Notes: generated by a model from the sequence alone, not told the origin. Shown: positions 35,357 through 44,551, numbered from the stretch's first letter. The stretch is 64,000 nt of DNA from Bacteroidaceae bacterium (GCA_900770655.1 CAAGLA010000035.1:1-64000), one strand, 5' to 3'. A program made the numbers and translations.

Positions 35357-36051
35357 TGTCAGAAAAGAAAAATTCACCAATCACAGAGTGGCCTAAAGAT
35401 GAACGCCCACGCGAAAAGGCTTTAAGGCACGGTATAGGTTCTTTGACAAAGTCGGAACTGCTTGCTATTCTTGTGGGTTCGGGGAGTCACGACGAATCGG
35501 CAGTAGAACTTATGAAAAGGGTTCTCGCATCGTGTGGCAACAGTATAAAGGAACTCTCGAGGCTCTCTGTAGACGACCTGCAACTCTTTAAAGGAATAGG
35601 TGAGGTCAAGGCTCTCACAATTAAGGCTGCCTGCGAACTCTGGAAAAGACGTTCCGATGGTGAAGAGGACAAACCGATACATATAAATGCTTCCCGCGAT
35701 TTGTACGACTACTTCTACCCTATATTGAGCGACTCGCCAATAGAGCGCTGTTATGTGCTGCTGCTGAATAACACTCATCGCGTTATAGACCATTCTCTGA
35801 TAGGCAGCGGCGGGTTTACTGCAACAGCGGTGGATATAAGAATGGTTGTTCGCGAAGCACTCCTGAAACGGGCAGTGGCCATTGCGCTTTGCCACAACCA
35901 CCCATCGGGGAATGTCAAGCCCAGCCGTCAGGACGACTTGTTGACCGACAGTCTCGTAGGAGCCTGTAAGTTAATGGACATACGTCTTATAGACCACATT
36001 ATACTGGCCGACGGTGCTTTCTATAGTTATAATGATGAATGTCGTCTCTAA
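35356..36051 (+). CDS. radC: RadC-family JAB-domain protein
   Basis: A 231-residue protein. An N-terminal helix-hairpin-helix region (ELSRLSVDDLQLFKGIGEVK) precedes a JAB/MPN metalloprotease-like domain with the zinc motif LCHNHPSGNVKPSRQDD (H-x-H with a later D). Despite its name the family's link to DNA repair is doubtful; a nucleic-acid-processing role is possible. The ATG at 35356 overlaps the glycosyltransferase stop, so translation is coupled. A chromosomal housekeeping copy is likely because no mobile genes are nearby. Confidence 0.95.
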   Translation: MSEKKNSPITEWPKDERPREKALRHGIGSLTKSELLAILVGSGSHDESAVELMKRVLASCGNSIKELSRLSVDDLQLFKGIGEVKALTIKAACELWKRRSDGEEDKPIHINASRDLYDYFYPILSDSPIERCYVLLLNNTHRVIDHSLIGSGGFTATAVDIRMVVREALLKRAVAIALCHNHPSGNVKPSRQDDLLTDSLVGACKLMDIRLIDHIILADGAFYSYNDECRL

Positions 36052-36067
36052 TATAAACGAGTACAGT

Positions 36068-36379
36068 ATGGAGAAAATAGAAATAGAAGAGAAGATTGTT
36101 GAGATGATAAAGACCGTGTACGACCCTGAAATACCGGTCAATATATACGATTTAGGTCTCATATACCGCATTGAACTCAAAGAGGACAACAGCGTGGATA
36201 TAGATATGACACTGACTGCTCCCACCTGCCCGGCAGCCGATTTTATGATGGAGGATGTACGTATAAAGGTGGAATCGGTAGAGGGTGTAACGGCAGTGAA
36301 TCTTAATCTGGTCTTTGAGCCTGAATGGAGTCAAGACCTTATGACAGAAGAGGCAAAGCTGGAACTGGGCTTGCTATAA
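36068..36379 (+). CDS. DUF59/MIP18-family Fe-S assembly protein (SufT-like)
   Basis: A 103-residue protein of the MIP18/DUF59 family: VYDPEIPVNIYDLGLIYRIE, MTLTAPTCPAADFM with the conserved cysteine, and a final EPEWSQDLMTEEAKLELGLL. Relatives act in iron-sulfur cluster maturation or carry. The ATG at 36068 (MEKIEIEEK) is preferred to an earlier one inside radC. It lies 16 bases after radC and 49 before lpxH. The rest of the suf operon is not here. Confidence 0.92.
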   Translation: MEKIEIEEKIVEMIKTVYDPEIPVNIYDLGLIYRIELKEDNSVDIDMTLTAPTCPAADFMMEDVRIKVESVEGVTAVNLNLVFEPEWSQDLMTEEAKLELGLL

Positions 36380-36428
36380 TTACCGCATTGTTGAACATTG
36401 ATTTTGCATAAATAGACACAGCAGGGTT

Positions 36429-37193
36429 ATGAAAAAGATATATTTCCTTTCCGATGCACATCTTGGTTCGTGGGCTATAGAGCACCGCAGAACCCACGAA
36501 AGACGTCTTGTATCGTTCCTCGACAAAATTAAGGACGAGGCTGCCGCTGTGTATATGCTTGGCGATATGTTCGACTTTTGGTACGAATTCCGTTATGCCG
36601 TGCCCAAAGGGTACACACGCTTTCTTGGCAAGGTCTCTGAACTTACCGATAAAGGCGTTGAAATTCATATATTTACAGGAAACCACGACTTGTGGTGTCT
36701 CGACTATTTCGAAAAGGAGTGTGGAATGATAATACACCGCGAGCCCTGTTTGGTGGAACTGTATGGTAAGTTGCTTTATCTTGCCCACGGTGACGAGTTC
36801 TCTACAGAAGGGGCATTCCGCGTGTTGCGTTCAATGTTCCATAACAGTTTCCTGCAATGGCTTTTTTCAATGGTGCACCCCCGTTGGAGCCTTTGGATGG
36901 GGCATAGTTGGGCACGCCATAGTATGGTAAAGCATAAGGTGAAAGGCGATACTCCTTTCCTTGGAGCCGACAAGGAGGACTGTATTATTTTCGCAAATAA
37001 ATATTTGCAAACCCACCCTAATGTAGATTGTTTTATCTTCGGTCATCGCCACATAGACAAAGATCTTCCGTTGGGCGACGCATCGCGCTGTATCTTCCTT
37101 GGCGATTGGATTTCTACATTTGCCTATGTTGTCTTTGACGGCAACACAATAGAGCGTAAATATTATATCGAGGGCGAGAGCAAGGATTTGTAG
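36429..37193 (+). CDS. lpxH: UDP-2,3-diacylglucosamine diphosphatase
   Basis: A 254-residue metallophosphoesterase that would form lipid X from UDP-2,3-diacylglucosamine in lipid A synthesis. All family metal motifs are present: FLSDAHLG (D8, H10), GDMFDFWYEF, GNHDLW, LAHGDE and FGHRHI. It is a peripheral inner-membrane enzyme. It is the last gene of the efp series and converges with the Sel1-repeat gene. Confidence 0.96.
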   Translation: MKKIYFLSDAHLGSWAIEHRRTHERRLVSFLDKIKDEAAAVYMLGDMFDFWYEFRYAVPKGYTRFLGKVSELTDKGVEIHIFTGNHDLWCLDYFEKECGMIIHREPCLVELYGKLLYLAHGDEFSTEGAFRVLRSMFHNSFLQWLFSMVHPRWSLWMGHSWARHSMVKHKVKGDTPFLGADKEDCIIFANKYLQTHPNVDCFIFGHRHIDKDLPLGDASRCIFLGDWISTFAYVVFDGNTIERKYYIEGESKDL

Positions 37194-37222
37194 AATGTGG
37201 TCGCTTGTTTAATTAAACATCT

Positions 37223-38101
37223 TTACCACTCTTCGAGTATTTGTGCGGCCTCTTCGTTGCCCGCGGTGGCGGCTTGGGTATACAGCTTCTTTGCCTTGCG
37301 CTTGTTGCGCTTCACACCCAATCCATAACGGTAGCAATAGGCTAGGGCCATTGTACCGTCTATGTCGCCGTTTTCGTGTAGAATCTGTGACCAACGGTAG
37401 ACAAGGAAATAGTTGTCGTGTTCAATGGCATCGTTCATCAGATATTTTTGTGCTTCTTTATGTCCGTTTCTTGCAGCGTTGTATATGCAATGTCTTCCGG
37501 TGCCAAGTATGCTGTCGGTGTATTCGGGCTTCGTTTTTGTGAGCGTTAGGCCAAGATAGAACAAACCGTCGTTGTCTCCTCTTATTGCTGATTTCCTAAA
37601 CCAACTGCAGGCTTCTGTGCTGTCGGCTTCAATGTCGTTGCCGTTAAGGTAGACTATGCCTATGAAATTCATAGCCTTTGTATCTCCCCTCTCTGCGGCT
37701 TTAGAAAACCAATAAATTGCAGCCGAATCGTTCATTACAGTGCCAATGCCTCGTGCGTGCATTGTTCCAAGATGCACTTGTGCTCTTGGCTCTCCTTTTG
37801 CAGCGGCTCTGTTGAAACATTCGAAGGCCTTGATTGGGTCTTGCTTGATTCCCGTGCCGTTAAGATAGGCTATACCAAGGTTTGTCATTGCGGGCGGATA
37901 GCCATTGTCGGTAAGCTCCATAAAACATTCCACAGCCAAACGGTATTCGCCAACTGTGTAATAGGCTACTCCTTCCCTGTTACGGCTACTGTAATATTCG
38001 AGCAATGCGTTGTCAGTGGAGTCGCAGGGTGTGGGAATATGTGGGCTGTTATGTAGGCTGTAGGCAAGTAGTATTATATTAAGAATTGCTGTGGCTGTCA
38101 T
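37223..38101 (-). CDS. Sel1-repeat (SLR/TPR) exported protein
   Basis: A 292-residue protein with a short N-terminal hydrophobic segment (ILNIILLAYSL), likely a signal peptide or anchor. About six Sel1-like repeats follow, for example AMTNLGIAYLNGTGIKQDPI, AQVHLGTMHARGIGTVMNDS, AMNFIGIVYLNGNDIEADST and GTMALAYCYRYGLGVKRNKR. Such repeats form scaffolds for protein binding. It is 41 bases after the orphan TolC-family gene and may share its transcript. Partners are not identifiable. Confidence 0.88.
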   Translation of the reverse strand: MTATAILNIILLAYSLHNSPHIPTPCDSTDNALLEYYSSRNREGVAYYTVGEYRLAVECFMELTDNGYPPAMTNLGIAYLNGTGIKQDPIKAFECFNRAAAKGEPRAQVHLGTMHARGIGTVMNDSAAIYWFSKAAERGDTKAMNFIGIVYLNGNDIEADSTEACSWFRKSAIRGDNDGLFYLGLTLTKTKPEYTDSILGTGRHCIYNAARNGHKEAQKYLMNDAIEHDNYFLVYRWSQILHENGDIDGTMALAYCYRYGLGVKRNKRKAKKLYTQAATAGNEEAAQILEEW

Positions 38102-38142
38102 TGTTGCTCATTTGTTATGAATGTGCAGGCAATGCTCCCTTT

Positions 38143-39390
38143 TTATTCTGCTACAGGCATTGTGCCGAACTCAAGCCCAAACCCTGTTGCACGTTGTAGC
38201 TCAACCCACGCTACTGCCTTGCCGAACAGCGCGTCGATGTACTCGCTGCGCATCTCGCTCTTGTTACGCTCAACAATAAGGTATTCGAGGAATGATATTT
38301 CGCCCATTTCGTATGCACGTTTTTTGCTCTCGACAACTTCATTCATATCGTTGAGCATACTCTCCGAGAATGTCTCGCTCTGCATAGATGCGTAGCGGAA
38401 GTCGTTGTAAGCCTGCATAACATCGGCTCTAACAAGCAACTTTGCCTCTTCTACCTCTATTCCGGCCTGTCTCACAAGTACTTCGTCTATTATTCTTGCG
38501 CCACGGTTCAGGTTTGAGAATCTCAGCGGAATGGCTATGCCTGCTTTGAGTGTTGTAAAGTCGGGGCGGGCTCTGTTGTATGTGGCGCCTACTGTTACAT
38601 TTATATCGGGACGACGTGTGGCGTTGTTGAACTCTTGCGTAGCCTCTGCCATCTCGACATTGCTGAGGGCTACGACAAGGTCGGCACGGTGCTCCAGTGC
38701 GGCGTCTGTGTAGTATGAAAGCGGTGCAGGGGATTCGTTCATCTCAAGGCTGCCTGTTCCGCGGTAGCTCTCGGCACCGTCGACACTTCCCATATAGTAC
38801 CCGAGTGTAATGGCGCTGTTGTTGCAGCCGGCTTCGGCTTCGAGAACTGCATTGCGTGCAATACCTTGTGCCATACGGCTCTCCAGCCAGTCGCTCTCGG
38901 CAATCTCACCCCTTATAAACCTAAGGCTGTCGTTTGTGGCGACCTCGCTGAGTTCGTTGTATATAGCCTTTGCTTCGTTGAGCATAAGTATAGCACGCAG
39001 GTTCTCGAGGTATGCTATAGTAGCATCGGCGCGGAAATTGCGCATATACTCCTCCAAGAGTGCGATACTGTGTCTGCGCTCTCTTTCGGCAAGGTCAATG
39101 CGGCTACGGCGTACTCCGAATGTGAAGCTGCGGCTTAGCTCAAGCTCTATCCCTTGTCCCATCTTCTTGTCCCAATCTTCGTTGTTGGTGTATGTAAGGG
39201 CTATGGTGGGGTCGTTGTGTATTCTCGAAGCCTGTATGTTGGCATCGGCAATCTCAATATCGAGCTTTCTTGCTGTCAGTGCTATGTTGCCGGCGAAAAC
39301 ACGTTCCATATACTCGCCGTAAGAAATGTTCTGCGCTATTACAGCTGTTGTTGCCAATAGGGCTATAAGGGTAGTCTTTAATCTTTTCAT
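38143..39390 (-). CDS. Orphan TolC-family outer membrane protein
   Basis: A 415-residue outer-membrane efflux-type protein with a signal peptide ending near AVIAQ and long paired helices (LDIEIADANIQASRIHNDPT, YNRARPDFTTLKAGIAIPLR, RAYEMGEISFLEYLIVERNK). The two-repeat OEP architecture resembles CusC-like or CzcC-like proteins. No adaptor or RND gene is next to it. The ATG at 39390 starts a standard signal peptide; the longer frame runs through the promoter. It may pair with pump genes elsewhere. Confidence 0.9.
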   Translation of the reverse strand: MKRLKTTLIALLATTAVIAQNISYGEYMERVFAGNIALTARKLDIEIADANIQASRIHNDPTIALTYTNNEDWDKKMGQGIELELSRSFTFGVRRSRIDLAERERRHSIALLEEYMRNFRADATIAYLENLRAILMLNEAKAIYNELSEVATNDSLRFIRGEIAESDWLESRMAQGIARNAVLEAEAGCNNSAITLGYYMGSVDGAESYRGTGSLEMNESPAPLSYYTDAALEHRADLVVALSNVEMAEATQEFNNATRRPDINVTVGATYNRARPDFTTLKAGIAIPLRFSNLNRGARIIDEVLVRQAGIEVEEAKLLVRADVMQAYNDFRYASMQSETFSESMLNDMNEVVESKKRAYEMGEISFLEYLIVERNKSEMRSEYIDALFGKAVAWVELQRATGFGLEFGTMPVAE

Positions 39391-39413
39391 TGAAATATCT
39401 GTTGTTCCTGTTG

Positions 39414-39444
39414 CAAAGATATCCCTCGCCGGAATCTTTTGCAA
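39414..39444 (-). promoter_or_regulatory. Promoter of the orphan TolC-family gene
   Basis: The minus strand reads TTG (39444-39442), 20 bases, TATCTTTG (39421-39414). It is an exact consensus located 24 bases before the start codon. Confidence 0.8.
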
Positions 39445-39488
39445 TAGCGAAAATTGTCTAATTTTGTATCAGGCACTAGTGTAAACTG

Positions 39489-40919
39489 TTACTTCGGGGT
39501 TAATCCCATCTCTGCAGCGCGTTGCATCATAAAGTCGCGGGCGGCGTCGTGTTCGTTGGGTATTATGCCGTCGAGTATCGCCTCTTTGACCGCACTTTTA
39601 AGCTTTCCCACTTCGGCGCAGGGCCCAAGTTTGAAAATCTCCATAATCTCTTCACCGTCAACAGGTGGCTGGAAATTGCGTATGCGGTCTTTCTCTTCAA
39701 TATCTTTAAGTTTCTGGCGTACTATCTTGAAGTTGCCGAGGAACTGTTTCTTGCGCACCTCGTTTTTTGAAGTTATGTCGGCTTCGCATAGCAGCATCAG
39801 GTCGTCTATCTCGTCGCCGGCATCGAACAGCAGGCGGCGTACAGCTGAATCGGTAACCTCGTCGTCGGCAATGGCTATAGGCCGCATATGCAACGATACG
39901 AGTTTTGCCACATATTTCATTTTTTCGTTCTGCGGCATCTTGTAGTCGCGGAACAGTTTCTGTGTCATCTTCTCGCCCACAATGTTGTGGTTGTGGAATG
40001 TCCATTTCATTACAGGGTCCCACCGCTTTGTCTTTGGCTTGCCAATGTCGTGCAGCAATGCTGCCCAGCGCAGCCATAGGTTATCGGTCTTTGCTGCAAT
40101 GTTGTCGAGCACCTCCAATGTGTGGTAGAACATCTCCTTGTGGCTGTAGCCGTTACGGCTCTCTACGCCCTGCAGCGCTGTCAGCTGTGGAAAAATTATA
40201 TCGAGCAGCCCGCAACGGTCGAGCTCTATGAATCCTTTTGACGGGGTGGGCGAGAGGAGTATCTTGTTCAGCTCTTCGTTTATCCTTTCTCGCGAGATTA
40301 TTCTAATCCTCTCCTTGTTGTCGCAGAGTGCTTGGAATGTTTCGTCTTCTATGTAGAAATTGAGTTGTGTGGCGAACCTTATGCAGCGCATCATACGAAG
40401 CGGGTCATCGCTGAATGTTATGCCCGGCTCAAGCGGTGTGCTTATAATGCGCTCCTCGAGGTCTAGAATTCCGTCAAAGGGGTCTACAAGTTCACCGAAT
40501 CTGTGGGCGTTGAGGCATATGGCCATTGCGTTTATTGTGAAGTCGCGGCGGTTCTGGTCGTCTTCCAGTGTGCCGTCTTCTACAATGGGGTTGCGTGAGT
40601 CGCGTGTGTAGCTCTCTTTCCTTGCCCCTACGAACTCTATTTCGTGTTCCTTGTATTTAACCTGTGCCGTGCCGTAGCTTGCAAATACCGAGAGGTGCGC
40701 ACCTCGCCCTAGCCTCTTGCTGAAAGCACGTGCCATATCAATTCCTTTACCGACAACGACCACGTCAATGTCTGTCGAAGGGCGTTCCAAGAATATGTCG
40801 CGCACATAGCCGCCTACCACATAACATTCCATACCAAGCGCATCGGCTGTCTCTGAAATGGTACGGAATATGGGGGTGTCAAGCAGCTTGCAAAGTTCTT
40901 CTCTTGTCGGTTTGTACAT
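39489..40919 (-). CDS. cca: CCA-adding tRNA nucleotidyltransferase with HD domain
   Basis: A 476-residue class II nucleotidyltransferase. The head motif GGYVRDIFLERPSTDIDVVV gives the two metal aspartates, and RRDFTINAMA and RCIRFATQLNF follow. An HD phosphohydrolase domain lies in the C-terminal half (LLHDIGKPKTKRW). It would add or repair the 3' CCA of tRNAs; both tRNAs in this window lack an encoded CCA. A poly(A)-polymerase role is the alternative, but the HD domain and genome context favour Cca. Confidence 0.95.
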   Translation of the reverse strand: MYKPTREELCKLLDTPIFRTISETADALGMECYVVGGYVRDIFLERPSTDIDVVVVGKGIDMARAFSKRLGRGAHLSVFASYGTAQVKYKEHEIEFVGARKESYTRDSRNPIVEDGTLEDDQNRRDFTINAMAICLNAHRFGELVDPFDGILDLEERIISTPLEPGITFSDDPLRMMRCIRFATQLNFYIEDETFQALCDNKERIRIISRERINEELNKILLSPTPSKGFIELDRCGLLDIIFPQLTALQGVESRNGYSHKEMFYHTLEVLDNIAAKTDNLWLRWAALLHDIGKPKTKRWDPVMKWTFHNHNIVGEKMTQKLFRDYKMPQNEKMKYVAKLVSLHMRPIAIADDEVTDSAVRRLLFDAGDEIDDLMLLCEADITSKNEVRKKQFLGNFKIVRQKLKDIEEKDRIRNFQPPVDGEEIMEIFKLGPCAEVGKLKSAVKEAILDGIIPNEHDAARDFMMQRAAEMGLTPK

Positions 40920-41054
40920 ACAGTCGTTTTTTTGGTCTGTAAAGATACTCTTTTTTGCCCTATTAATAAAACTACACTTGTTAAAAACTATTCAAAAACC
41001 TGTCGGTTTAATAAAAAAAGGAGCTTTGCTACAGCAGGTAATAATAATTAATTG

Positions 41055-41062
41055 TACATTTG
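41055..41062 (+). promoter_or_regulatory. Candidate -7 box of the lipoprotein gene at 41084
   Basis: TACATTTG matches TAnnTTTG 21 bases before the ATG. The nearest upstream TTTG (41025-41028) is 26 bases away, longer than usual. Confidence 0.5.
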
Positions 41063-41083
41063 TGCAGTACAATACATTTGACT

Positions 41084-41932
41084 ATGAAAAATCGTTATAT
41101 CCTAATCCTGTTGTTCCTGCCCTTCTTCTTCTCTTGCGGTGAGAAGGCTGAAGACCCTGCAGCGGCTCTTCTCGAAGAGGCACGCAAGGAGTGTGAGGCC
41201 GGTAATTTCAACAATGCACGTATGCTGTTGGACAGTTTGTCTGTGGCTCACCCTACAGCATATAAAACACGCCGTGAAGCCGAAATATTCCGTCGTGAGG
41301 TTATGATAAAGGAAAAGGAGCGCGATGTCCTCTATTTTACGTCGGAAATAGAGAGGCTTTCTGCTTGCCGCGATTCATTGGTCTCTTCGTTTACATTCAA
41401 CAAGAATTCTCGCTACCAAGACACCGGTTACTATACCTCGCCTCTGCAACCTATCGCGTCGAATGCAGCAAGCACCTACCTGCGTGCGAGTGTAAACGAA
41501 GACGGGACAGCCTTCATTGTCTCTTTCTACAGGGGGCGCGCCATAGAGCATACAACTGTTAAGGTGAGCAGCAACGGCTATTATGCAGTTTGCGACAAGC
41601 CCTATTCGTCGAGGTCCTATCGTGAATATGGCGTTTATAGCGAACGTCGCGACTATAAGTATGGCGAAGATGGTGGCATAATGGATTTTATAGCAGCCGG
41701 TGAAGCCCCTTTTGTTGTTGAACTTTCGGGCGGCTCCTCTTCCCACACATACACCTTGCGTGCATCGGATGTTGAGGCCATAAAAGCCGTCGCCGGCCTT
41801 GCTGTTCTGTTGCGCGATATAACTCGTCAGCGTCAGTTGCTCAGCGATGCGCAGATATCTCTCGAAATATTGAGGCGTAACAGCGAGATATCGAAGCAGA
41901 ACAATACAGATATCGAAGATACAGAAGAGTAA
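41084..41932 (+). CDS. Lipoprotein of unknown function with coiled-coil ends
   Basis: A 282-residue predicted lipoprotein: signal segment LILLFLPFFFSC, with C18 as the lipid anchor. An N-terminal helical part (AALLEEARKECEAGNFNNAR, then LLDSLSVAHP) looks like one TPR-like hairpin. A coiled coil follows (KEKERDVLYFTSEIERLSAC), then a beta-rich middle and a C-terminal coiled coil (LLRDITRQRQLLSDAQISLE). The end is acidic. It matches no named family that I recognise. The ATG at 41084 is used because it begins the signal peptide. It stands alone between cca and ackA. Confidence 0.88.
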   Translation: MKNRYILILLFLPFFFSCGEKAEDPAAALLEEARKECEAGNFNNARMLLDSLSVAHPTAYKTRREAEIFRREVMIKEKERDVLYFTSEIERLSACRDSLVSSFTFNKNSRYQDTGYYTSPLQPIASNAASTYLRASVNEDGTAFIVSFYRGRAIEHTTVKVSSNGYYAVCDKPYSSRSYREYGVYSERRDYKYGEDGGIMDFIAAGEAPFVVELSGGSSSHTYTLRASDVEAIKAVAGLAVLLRDITRQRQLLSDAQISLEILRRNSEISKQNNTDIEDTEE

Positions 41933-41941
41933 TAGACCGTT

Positions 41942-41992
41942 ATATACATCAAAAGGGAGTGACCGGCAAGGTCACTCCCTTTTGATGTATAT
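41942..41992. terminator. Bidirectional terminator between lipoprotein gene and ackA
   Basis: A 23-bp perfect stem (41942-41964 with 41970-41992), loop GGCAA. A GC core is flanked by an A4/T4 tract. It lies 10 bases after the plus-strand stop and 18 bases after the minus-strand ackA stop, so it serves both convergent genes. Confidence 0.92.
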
Positions 41993-42009
41993 GTTATTGC
42001 AATAGCTTG

Positions 42010-43218
42010 TTATTTTTTCATTGCTTTTACAATATCGTAAGTATCGCTTGCTATCATAAGCTCCTCGTCGGTTGGGATAAGAAGAACCTTTACGCGTGAG
42101 TTCGGGGTTGAGAGAACAGCCTCTTCGCCGCGCATCTTTGCGTTAACTTCCTTGTCGAGCTCTACGCCAATGAATTCAAGGCCTTCGAGAACTCTCTCGC
42201 GGCAGTCGGCTTGGTTCTCACCAACACCGCCGGCGAAGATAATTACGTCAACACCACCCATTGCCGCGGCGTATGCACCAATATACTTCTTTATGCGGTA
42301 GAAATACATTGTATTTGATAGCTCTGCACGCTTGTTGCCGTCAATGGCAGCTGCATTTACCTCGCGCATATCCGAAGAAACGCCGGAAATGCCTACTACG
42401 CCTGACTTCTTGTTGAGCATATCGTTCAAGCCGTTGATGTCCATACCTGTCTTTTCCATAATGTATGGAAGAGCACCCGGGTCGACATCGCCACTGCGTG
42501 TACCCATCATAAGACCGGCGAGCGGTGTCATACCCATAGATGTATCAACGCTCTTTCCGTCCTTTACTGCTGCTATAGAACCGCCGTTGCCAATGTGGCA
42601 GGTTATAATCTTGCTGCCTTCGGCTGGGATGTTCAGCATTTCGAGCGCACGCTTGGTAATGTAGCGGTGCGATGTTCCGTGGAAACCGTAACGGCGAACA
42701 CCGTACTTTTCGTACAGTTCGTAGGGAAGAGCATACATATATGCATAGTCGGGCATTGTCTGGTGGAACGATGTATCGAATACACCTACCTGCGGCATTT
42801 CAGGAGCAACCTCCTTAACGGCATTTACACCCTTGAGGTTTGCAGGGTTGTGAAGGGGCGCAAGGTCGTTGCAGGCTTCGAAAACCTCTAGTACTTCGTC
42901 GGTCAGGAGTGTAGACTGGCTGAACTTCTCACCGCCGTGTACCATACGGTGGCCAACTGCGTCAATCTCTTCAATAGACTTTACAGCACCGTACTTCTCG
43001 CTTGTGAGTACGTCGAATATAAGACGTACGCCAATAGTGTGCTCAGGGATAGATGTAAAGATTGTCTCTTTTTCACCATTAGGCAGGTTGAATTTGAGGA
43101 ATGAGCCCTCGAGCCCAATCTTCTCTATACCACCCTTTGCAAGCACATTCTTTGTCTCAATGTCAATGAGCTGATACTTGATAGATGAACTTCCGCAGTT
43201 CAATACAAGAATTTTCAT
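42010..43218 (-). CDS. ackA: Acetate kinase
   Basis: A 402-residue enzyme that turns acetyl phosphate and ADP into acetate and ATP. It starts KILVLNCGSSSIKYQLID with N7 in the phosphate-binding loop, then GHRMVHGGEKF and TSHRYITKRAL. ASKHA-family length is normal (about 400). The ATG at 43218 starts the conserved first strand; a longer frame reaches into the space after pta. It lies 31 bases after pta in the same operon. Confidence 0.98.
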   Translation of the reverse strand: MKILVLNCGSSSIKYQLIDIETKNVLAKGGIEKIGLEGSFLKFNLPNGEKETIFTSIPEHTIGVRLIFDVLTSEKYGAVKSIEEIDAVGHRMVHGGEKFSQSTLLTDEVLEVFEACNDLAPLHNPANLKGVNAVKEVAPEMPQVGVFDTSFHQTMPDYAYMYALPYELYEKYGVRRYGFHGTSHRYITKRALEMLNIPAEGSKIITCHIGNGGSIAAVKDGKSVDTSMGMTPLAGLMMGTRSGDVDPGALPYIMEKTGMDINGLNDMLNKKSGVVGISGVSSDMREVNAAAIDGNKRAELSNTMYFYRIKKYIGAYAAAMGGVDVIIFAGGVGENQADCRERVLEGLEFIGVELDKEVNAKMRGEEAVLSTPNSRVKVLLIPTDEELMIASDTYDIVKAMKK

Positions 43219-43249
43219 TTTTTCTCTCTTTATTTGTTTGTTGTGTAAG

Positions 43250-44260
43250 TTACTTCTTTGCTGCAATAGCTTGGTTTGCTGTAATGGCAATCATCATATA
43301 TACGTCTTCGACAGAGCAACCGCGTGAGAGGTCGTTTACCGGGCGTGCGATACCCTGAAGTACGGGGCCTATAGCCTCGGCGTGGCCCAAGCGTTGTACC
43401 AGCTTGTAACCAATGTTTCCAGCGCCCAAGTCGGGGAATACCAAAACATTTGCCTTGCCGGCAACCGTTGAACCGGGAGCCTTGCTCTGTCCTACAAACG
43501 GAACGAGTGCGGCGTCGGCCTGAAGCTCACCGTCGAGAGAGAGGTTGGGGTCGAGTTCGTGTGCAAGGCGTGTAGCCTCTGTCACTTTGTCTACCATTTC
43601 GTGTTTTGCCGAACCCTTTGTTGAGAAACTGAGCATTGCAACGCGTGGCTCTTCGAAACCGCCAATAGCCTTTGCAGTCTGTGCTGTGCAAACAGCAATT
43701 TGTGACAGCTGGTTGGCATCGGGCTGTGGGGTAACAGCAACGTCGGCAACAAAAAGAACTCCATCTTCGCCATACTCCTTTGCGTTTGTTATGAGCATCA
43801 TAGCACCGCTGACACAGGTTATGCCCGGTGTGGTCTTTATAATCTGCAATGCAGGGCGAAGAACGTTTCCTGTTGTGTTGAGAGCACCGGCTACCTGTCC
43901 GTCGGCATCGCCGTTCTTTATAATGAGGCATCCGAGGTATAGAGGGTTGCAGACAAGCTTCTGTGCATCTTCCATAGTCATACCCTTAGCCTTGCGCAAT
44001 TCAAAAAGAAGAGTTGCATATTTTTCTGCATCGGGGTTGTTCTCGGGGTCAATGATTGTGGCCTTTTCAATATTATTAAGGCTGTTCTTTGCAGCAAGGG
44101 CGAGAATCTCTTCTCTGTTGCCAAGAATTACCAACTCTGCGATACCGTCGGCCAGAGCCTTGTCGGCAGCCTTCAAAGTACGCTCTTCTGTTCCCTCGGG
44201 TAGAACTATGCGCTGCTTGTTCTGCTGTGCACGTTCAATTAGGTTCTTAATAACATCCAT
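43250..44260 (-). CDS. pta: Phosphate acetyltransferase
   Basis: A 336-residue short-form Pta, converting acetyl-CoA and phosphate to acetyl phosphate. Recognisable parts are RIVLPEGTEERTLKAAD near the start, QVAGALNTTGNVLRPALQII, MLSFSTKGSAKHEMVDKV and VFPDLGAGNIGYKLVQRL. The ATG at 44260 (MDVIKNLIERA) matches the family start. An open frame continues 62 codons further upstream but begins at about the predicted transcript start and has no family similarity. The leader is about 180 bases. Confidence 0.98.
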   Translation of the reverse strand: MDVIKNLIERAQQNKQRIVLPEGTEERTLKAADKALADGIAELVILGNREEILALAAKNSLNNIEKATIIDPENNPDAEKYATLLFELRKAKGMTMEDAQKLVCNPLYLGCLIIKNGDADGQVAGALNTTGNVLRPALQIIKTTPGITCVSGAMMLITNAKEYGEDGVLFVADVAVTPQPDANQLSQIAVCTAQTAKAIGGFEEPRVAMLSFSTKGSAKHEMVDKVTEATRLAHELDPNLSLDGELQADAALVPFVGQSKAPGSTVAGKANVLVFPDLGAGNIGYKLVQRLGHAEAIGPVLQGIARPVNDLSRGCSVEDVYMMIAITANQAIAAKK

Positions 44261-44448
44261 AGTCTTAAAATTTATATTGTTTACTGTCTTTAGTCTCTTT
44301 TGTCTGTGGAATGTCATCACGCAGGCATTGTTGTCATCAGGGGTAGAACGGGCGGCTTTTGGAATTGTCGGGCGACAACCGGTGTGGCAACAAAAAGAAT
44401 TGTGTGTGGCGGGTAAATGCAAACAGGCATACCTAACCATTTTCAATG

Positions 44449-44479
44449 CAAATTTAGCTTAATATAAGCGTAGAACAAA
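44449..44479 (-). promoter_or_regulatory. Promoter of pta-ackA
   Basis: The minus strand reads TTTG (44479-44476), 19 bases, TAAATTTG (44456-44449). It is a full consensus match and gives a leader of about 180 bases. Confidence 0.8.
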
Positions 44480-44551
44480 ATAAATCCTGTTTATTTTTAT
44501 AAGTTGTTCAATTTTATATCTTTAAAAAATACAATCAAAAAAATAAATGAG

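Noticed and set aside
37205..37220. GTTTAATTAAAC palindrome between lpxH and the Sel1 gene
   Set aside because: AT-only and short; too weak to call a terminator.
44261..44446. In-frame N-terminal extension of Pta by 62 codons
   Set aside because: Its ATG lies at the predicted transcript start, and Pta proteins begin at the MDVIKNL position. Kept only as a note in the leader finding.
43545..44462. Long plus-strand open frame of 305 codons opposite pta
   Set aside because: It is antisense to a certain gene, has no family similarity, and arises from codon bias. The same holds for long frames opposite the aminotransferase (918-1448), typA (9459-10037) and the barrel gene (26830-27534).
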